DNA of 17,829 bases from Irineochytrium annulatum (lineage: Eukaryota; Chytridiomycota; Chytridiomycetes; Chytridiales; Chytridiaceae). Below are positions 17,580 through 17,829 of the stretch, in pieces. The position numbers and the translations under genes are program-made. The notes beneath the pieces were generated by a model. That model did no database searches. It was not told the origin of the DNA and worked only from the letters and a program-made list of their open reading frames with translations. Location of the stretch: contig JADGJL010000573.1 of assembly GCA_027600665.1 (NCBI GenBank), positions 1 through 17,829 on the forward strand, read 5' to 3'. How positions within the stretch are numbered: position 1 is the first letter of the stretch; every line of letters begins with the position of its first letter.

Positions 17580-17829
17580 AGTATTCGCCAGCCGTCGGCG
17601 AGAGGATCAGGCTGCCTGGAGCCGCGGCTAGACGCGATCGTGCTGTTGGGGGTGATGACGGCCCGAATGCACTTGCCGCCAGTTTGACGACTACTCTCAA
17701 AACATGAGTTGTCTAGAGAAGGCTTGAGCAGCCGTGTTTCAGCTTTGCGGTCACGGAAACGTTCACGACCATTAAACACCTCGAACCGTCATTCGGGCGA
17801 CGGCACCTCCCACCTCTCGACATTCCCAC
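17580..17829. other. Right flank, upstream of the OPT gene
   Basis: These 250 bases hold the OPT promoter and possibly further 5' exons. Minus-strand frames here are open but have no recognised domain. The frame of the OPT start meets a TGA about 36 nt upstream of 17579. The window ends before any next gene can be seen. Confidence 0.35.

Noticed and set aside
1..17829. tRNA, rRNA, transposon, CRISPR array or gene cluster of an unknown system
   Set aside because: I looked for cloverleaf-like stretches, terminal repeats, transposase or reverse transcriptase motifs and regular repeats and saw none. The window reads as ordinary, compact nuclear genome.

Overview
This is an intron-rich nuclear window from a eukaryote, most likely an early-diverging zoosporic (flagellated, chytrid-like) fungus. 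Three observations support this. All genes are split by very short GT-AG introns, mostly 38-67 nt. The neighbours are fungal-type genes: a CreC/WDR20 protein, a Pbs2-type MAP kinase kinase, the ER-fusion GTPase Sey1 and an OPT oligopeptide transporter. One gene encodes CFAP77, a protein of the axonemal doublet microtubule that yeasts and moulds lack. The species cannot be named from the sequence. I rebuilt eight gene models by hand, with 44 introns. Reading frame is kept across every junction, and for seven of the eight the family or repeat class is recognisable. Layout from left to right: (1) 120-1347, minus, an unrecognised Ser/Pro-rich protein. (2) 1856-4064, minus, CreC, nine exons. (3) 4245-5692, minus, REC114, a meiotic double-strand-break factor, six exons, one bounded by a probable GC-AG intron. 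(4) 5793-6764, plus, CFAP77, sharing a 100-bp divergent promoter with REC114. (5) 7274-10165, minus, SEY1, eight exons. (6) 10347-12455, minus, a probable mitochondrial PPR protein, nearly intronless. (7) 12635-14130, plus, a compact Pbs2/MKK3/6-type MAPKK, eight exons, divergent from the PPR gene. (8) 14397-17579, minus, an OPT transporter, thirteen exons including a 15-nt microexon; its 5' end is uncertain. The genes do not form one pathway. They cover catabolite repression and deubiquitination, meiosis, motility, ER shape, mitochondrial RNA, stress signalling and peptide uptake. I see no mobile element, CRISPR array, rRNA, tRNA or cassette-like novel system. The items most worth a second look are the microexon, the GC-AG intron, REC114 paired with a flagellar gene, the truncated MAPKK N-terminus, the intron-poor PPR gene, and small unexplained open frames in the SEY1-CFAP77 convergent gap and around the first gene.
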